From contig SKKV01000214.1 in the NCBI GenBank assembly GCA_007123575.1, forward strand, positions 1-9,036: a stretch of DNA of 9,036 nt, read 5' to 3'. Numbering within the stretch: position 1 is the first letter of the stretch; every line of letters begins with the position of its first letter. Origin of the DNA: Wenzhouxiangella sp. (GTDB lineage: Bacteria; Pseudomonadota; Gammaproteobacteria; Xanthomonadales; Wenzhouxiangellaceae). Shown here in pieces: positions 6,584 to 9,036 of the stretch. The notes beneath the pieces were generated by a model. It searched no databases. It saw only the letters and a program-made list of their open reading frames with translations, and had not been told where the DNA came from. Position numbers and translations under genes: made by a program.

Positions 6584-8341
6584 TCAAGACACTGCCGATG
6601 AATCCTGGAGCTGCAGCCGATGGAGATGTTGGTAGATGCCGTCCGCTCGGGCCAGCAAGCTGTCGTGGCTGCCGACTTCGGCCACTCGCCCCTGGTCCAG
6701 GACCACGACCTGGTCGGCCTTGCGCACGGTCGCCAGGCGATGGGCGATGACCAGCGTGGTGCGATCGCTCATCAAGGCCTCGAGCGCGGCCTGAACCGCG
6801 CGCTCGGATTCGGCATCCAGGGCAGAGGTCGCTTCGTCCAGGATCAGGATGGGCGCATCCTTCAGCAGCGCCCGGGCAATGGCGATGCGCTGGCGCTGGC
6901 CGCCGGACAGCAGCGCGCCGTCTTCGCCAATGGGCGTATCCAGACCGTTCGGCAGGCGCTCGATGAACTCCAGCGCGTGGGCCTGGCGGGCGGCATCAAC
7001 AATGCGCTCGCGGCTGACCTCGCCCGGCACGCCGTAGGCAATATTGCCCGCGATCGTGTCGTTGAACAGGACCACGTCCTGGCTGACCAGCGCAATCTGG
7101 CGACGCAGCGCGGCCAGCCGGAATTCGCCAATATCGTGTCCGTCGATCAGAATTTGCCCGGCGCTTGGCAGGTAGAAGCGCGGCAGCAACTTGACTAAGG
7201 TGCTTTTGCCGGAGCCGGACCGCCCGACCAGGGCCGTGACGCTGCCGGGCGCAATGCTTAAGTCAATGCCGGTCAAAGCCGATCGCTCGGTGCCCGGGTA
7301 TTGAAAGCTCACGTCTCGAAACTCGATGGCGCCCCGGACCCGGCCCGGGTCGTGCTGGCCGAGATCCGGCTCTGTCGGTGCATCGATGACCCGAAAGATG
7401 CTGTCGGCAGCGGCCAGACCTTTTTCGATGACCGCGTGCATCTTGGTCAGGCGCTTCAGCGGCGGAATGCAGGCAACCATGGCCGCCAGCACCGACATGA
7501 AGATGCCGGCCGTGACCTCGGCACGCATGAAATCGCTGGCCGCTATGATCAGCAGCAAAATGACCGCTAGCCCGGCGGCCAGCTGGATCATCGACGACGA
7601 AACCAGCTGCGTGGCCATCAGGCGCAGGTGCAGGCGCCGGTTCGATTCATTGATTTCGGAAAAGGCAGCCTGTTCGCGGGCCTGACCGCCAAAAATCTTG
7701 ACCACTTCATGACCGTCCACGGCCTCTTCGGTGACATGGGTGACATCGCCCATGGACTCCTGGATACGGCCGGAAATGCGCCGAAAGCGGCGCGAGATCA
7801 CGGTCACGACCAGGGCAATCACCGGTACCAGCAAAAGCATGGTCAGGGTCAGGCGCCAGGATTGAATGACCATCACGGTCAGCAGGGCGATCACGGTAAA
7901 CACGTCGCGCACCGAGCCGATCAGCGCGGTGGTGGCCGCCTGGGCAACCTGCTCGGCGTTGTAGGTGACCCGCGAGATCATCTGGCCGGAGGATTCGCGG
8001 TCGAAGTGGCTGGCGGGCAAATTCAGATAGCGGGCAAACAGGTCGCCGCGCAGGTCGGCAATCAGTCGTCGCCCGACCCATTCCATGCCAAACATGCCGC
8101 CAAAATTACCGACGATTCTGAGCAGCACGGCAGCCAGCACCAGGGCCGGCAGCCACAGGCTGAAGGTGGGGTCGGGCGCGGCAATAGTTTCATCGACCAG
8201 CGGCCGCAGCAGGTAGAAAAACAGGCCCTGGCCGGCCGCATCCAGGGCCACGGCCGCCAGGGCCAGGCCGAAAATCAGGCGATGGCGACCGACATACGAC
8301 AGCAGGCGCCGGTACAGCCCTGCGCTGTTCGGCGCGGTCAC
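6584..8341 (-). CDS. msbA: Lipid A export ABC transporter, fused permease/ATP-binding protein
   Basis: MsbA flips core lipid A across the inner membrane using ATP and works as a homodimer. The 585-residue half-transporter matches the usual ~580. The N-terminal transmembrane domain (about 20-310) shows hydrophobic segments at roughly 22-46, 62-80, 140-158, 164-182, 250-268 and 277-293, plus the coupling-type segment VDGHEVVKIFGG (208-219). The nucleotide-binding domain (about 338-580) has an aromatic A-loop at Y348, Walker A GRSGSGKS 373-380, Q-loop SQD 420-422, signature LSGGQ 478-482, Walker B ILILDE 498-503 and the switch histidine H534 in VIAHRLATV, so it appears fully active. The start is GTG (8341-8339), overlapping the exbD-like stop as GTGA, with an AGGG/GGAAGG purine-rich site upstream. 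The lpxK and kdsB neighbours support the lipid A assignment over a drug-export role. Confidence 0.96.
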   Translation of the reverse strand: MTAPNSAGLYRRLLSYVGRHRLIFGLALAAVALDAAGQGLFFYLLRPLVDETIAAPDPTFSLWLPALVLAAVLLRIVGNFGGMFGMEWVGRRLIADLRGDLFARYLNLPASHFDRESSGQMISRVTYNAEQVAQAATTALIGSVRDVFTVIALLTVMVIQSWRLTLTMLLLVPVIALVVTVISRRFRRISGRIQESMGDVTHVTEEAVDGHEVVKIFGGQAREQAAFSEINESNRRLHLRLMATQLVSSSMIQLAAGLAVILLLIIAASDFMRAEVTAGIFMSVLAAMVACIPPLKRLTKMHAVIEKGLAAADSIFRVIDAPTEPDLGQHDPGRVRGAIEFRDVSFQYPGTERSALTGIDLSIAPGSVTALVGRSGSGKSTLVKLLPRFYLPSAGQILIDGHDIGEFRLAALRRQIALVSQDVVLFNDTIAGNIAYGVPGEVSRERIVDAARQAHALEFIERLPNGLDTPIGEDGALLSGGQRQRIAIARALLKDAPILILDEATSALDAESERAVQAALEALMSDRTTLVIAHRLATVRKADQVVVLDQGRVAEVGSHDSLLARADGIYQHLHRLQLQDSSAVS

Positions 8342-8763
8342 TGGCCTTCCCTGCCCTCTTCCACGGCCGCGATGGTGAGGCGCCGAATGCCTTCGGCGGC
8401 GGCCGCATCCAGAGCGCGCACCACCAGCCGATGCGGCGCTTCGGCATCGGCGCGAATGACCAGGGTGGCGTCGGGATTGTCGGCAAAGCGCTGCACAAGG
8501 CCGGCCTGCACGGTCTGGCGGCGGTCGTCGGCCAGCATCTGGTCATCGATGAACATGCGACCGTCATCGGTGATGATCAGCTCGATGACCGAAGGCAATG
8601 CCTCGGTTTCGGCCGTGGAAGCCTCCGGCAGGTCCAGCTGCAGCAGGGCTTGACGTTCGAAGGTGGTCGAGACCATGAAAAAGATCAGCAGCAGGAAAAC
8701 CACGTCAATCAAGGAGGTCAGGTTGATCTCCGGTTCTTCGCGGTCTTCTTCGTAAATTTTCAT
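8338..8763 (-). CDS. ExbD/TolR-family biopolymer transport protein
   Basis: A 141-residue inner-membrane protein of the ExbD/TolR family, which pairs with an ExbB/TolQ/MotA-type channel to use the proton gradient. Seen: a short acidic cytoplasmic N-terminus (EEDREEPEINLTSL), one transmembrane helix at about 18-33 containing the single conserved proton-carrying aspartate D20 (LIDVVFLLLIFFM), and a periplasmic C-terminal domain (about 45-141). I chose ATG at 8763, which gives the family's usual N-terminus and lies 4 bp after the upstream gene's stop. A TTG at 8796 would add 11 residues and overlap that gene by 29 bp, which is less likely. The stop overlaps the msbA GTG start. Which outer-membrane or envelope process it energises is not shown by sequence; TonB is absent from the window. 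Confidence 0.93.
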   Translation of the reverse strand: MKIYEEDREEPEINLTSLIDVVFLLLIFFMVSTTFERQALLQLDLPEASTAETEALPSVIELIITDDGRMFIDDQMLADDRRQTVQAGLVQRFADNPDATLVIRADAEAPHRLVVRALDAAAAEGIRRLTIAAVEEGREGQ

Positions 8764-8767
8764 CGGC

Positions 8768-9036
8768 TCAGGCTCGGCGCTGTCCGCCGCGTTCAATCGC
8801 CTGCATCAGGATCAGGGCCTGCTGTTCCATCTGGACCACGTAGCTACGGACCAGGCCGCGAAAATAGCGGTAGAAGAAATAGGCCGGAATGGCCACCGTC
8901 AGCCCGGCGGCGGTGGTGATCAAGGCTTCCGAAATTCCGCCGGCCAGTTCGTTGGGGTCACCAACGCCGTGGACCATGATGGCACTGAACACCCGAATCA
9001 TCCCGACCACGGTGCCGAGCAGGCCCAGCAGCGGGG
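8768..9036 (-). CDS. MotA/TolQ/ExbB-family proton channel protein (5' partial)
   Basis: The frame is open through the right window edge; 88 C-terminal residues are visible and end at TGA 8770-8768. A GTG at 9010 is only an internal codon, because the upstream residues PLLGLLGT continue the family signature (PLLGLLGT-VVGMIRVF). The visible part has the glycine-rich helix with Thr and Gly residues typical of the channel lining, then GGISEALITTAAGLTVAIPAYFFYRYF, the final transmembrane helix with the conserved T-T-A-A-G-L and A-I-P. The last ~27 residues are a cytoplasmic tail ending in basic residues. It forms a channel with the ExbD-like protein, whose gene starts 4 bp later. In the family a pentamer of this protein surrounds a dimer of ExbD. 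Confidence 0.93.
   Translation of the reverse strand, partial: PLLGLLGTVVGMIRVFSAIMVHGVGDPNELAGGISEALITTAAGLTVAIPAYFFYRYFRGLVRSYVVQMEQQALILMQAIERGGQRRA

Noticed and set aside
7628..8653. 341-codon plus-strand open frame opposite msbA and the exbD-like gene
   Set aside because: It lies wholly antisense to two motif-complete genes. Its translation is rich in His, Gln, Gly and Arg with no recognisable domain, as expected of GC-rich shadow frames.

Overview
The window looks like chromosomal DNA from a GC-rich Gram-negative gammaproteobacterium. It encodes lipid A and Kdo functions (MsbA, LpxK, KdsB) and the uvrC-pgsA pair. The order exbB-exbD-msbA-lpxK-kdsB followed by uvrC-pgsA resembles what I recall from Xanthomonadales/Lysobacterales and Wenzhouxiangella-like genomes. 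That placement is inference from gene order and protein style, not from a database search.

Plus strand, 1-1037: the 3' part of one gene entering from the left. It begins in a perfect, then decaying, 12-bp tandem repeat encoding (Glu-Ile-Glu-Ser)n. It continues through a long acidic low-complexity stretch and ends in a domain resembling periplasmic phosphate/phosphonate (PhnD-type) binding proteins. It converges on the rest of the window with only 12 bp between stop codons.

Minus strand, 9036 down to 1050: a tightly packed run of nine genes, read in the order exbB-like (5' end cut off by the window), exbD-like, msbA, lpxK, kdsB, low-molecular-weight protein-tyrosine phosphatase, uvrC, pgsA and an orphan SAM-dependent methyltransferase. 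The first five genes overlap by 4 bp or are separated by 3-4 bp, so they form one envelope operon. In it an ExbB/ExbD proton-channel pair precedes the lipid A flippase MsbA, the lipid A 4'-kinase LpxK and the CMP-Kdo synthetase KdsB. An AT-rich 54-bp gap after kdsB, with a plausible sigma70 promoter starting inside the kdsB end, separates a second unit. There the phosphatase gene overlaps uvrC by GTGA. pgsA follows after 62 bp containing a clean hairpin, and the methyltransferase after another 26 bp.

Most of the window is well-known housekeeping biology: lipid A synthesis and export, Kdo activation, nucleotide excision repair and phospholipid synthesis. I saw no mobile element, CRISPR array, tRNA or rRNA. 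The least conventional items are the repeat-bearing PhnD-like protein and the orphan methyltransferase. No stretch over 300 bp lacks a gene.
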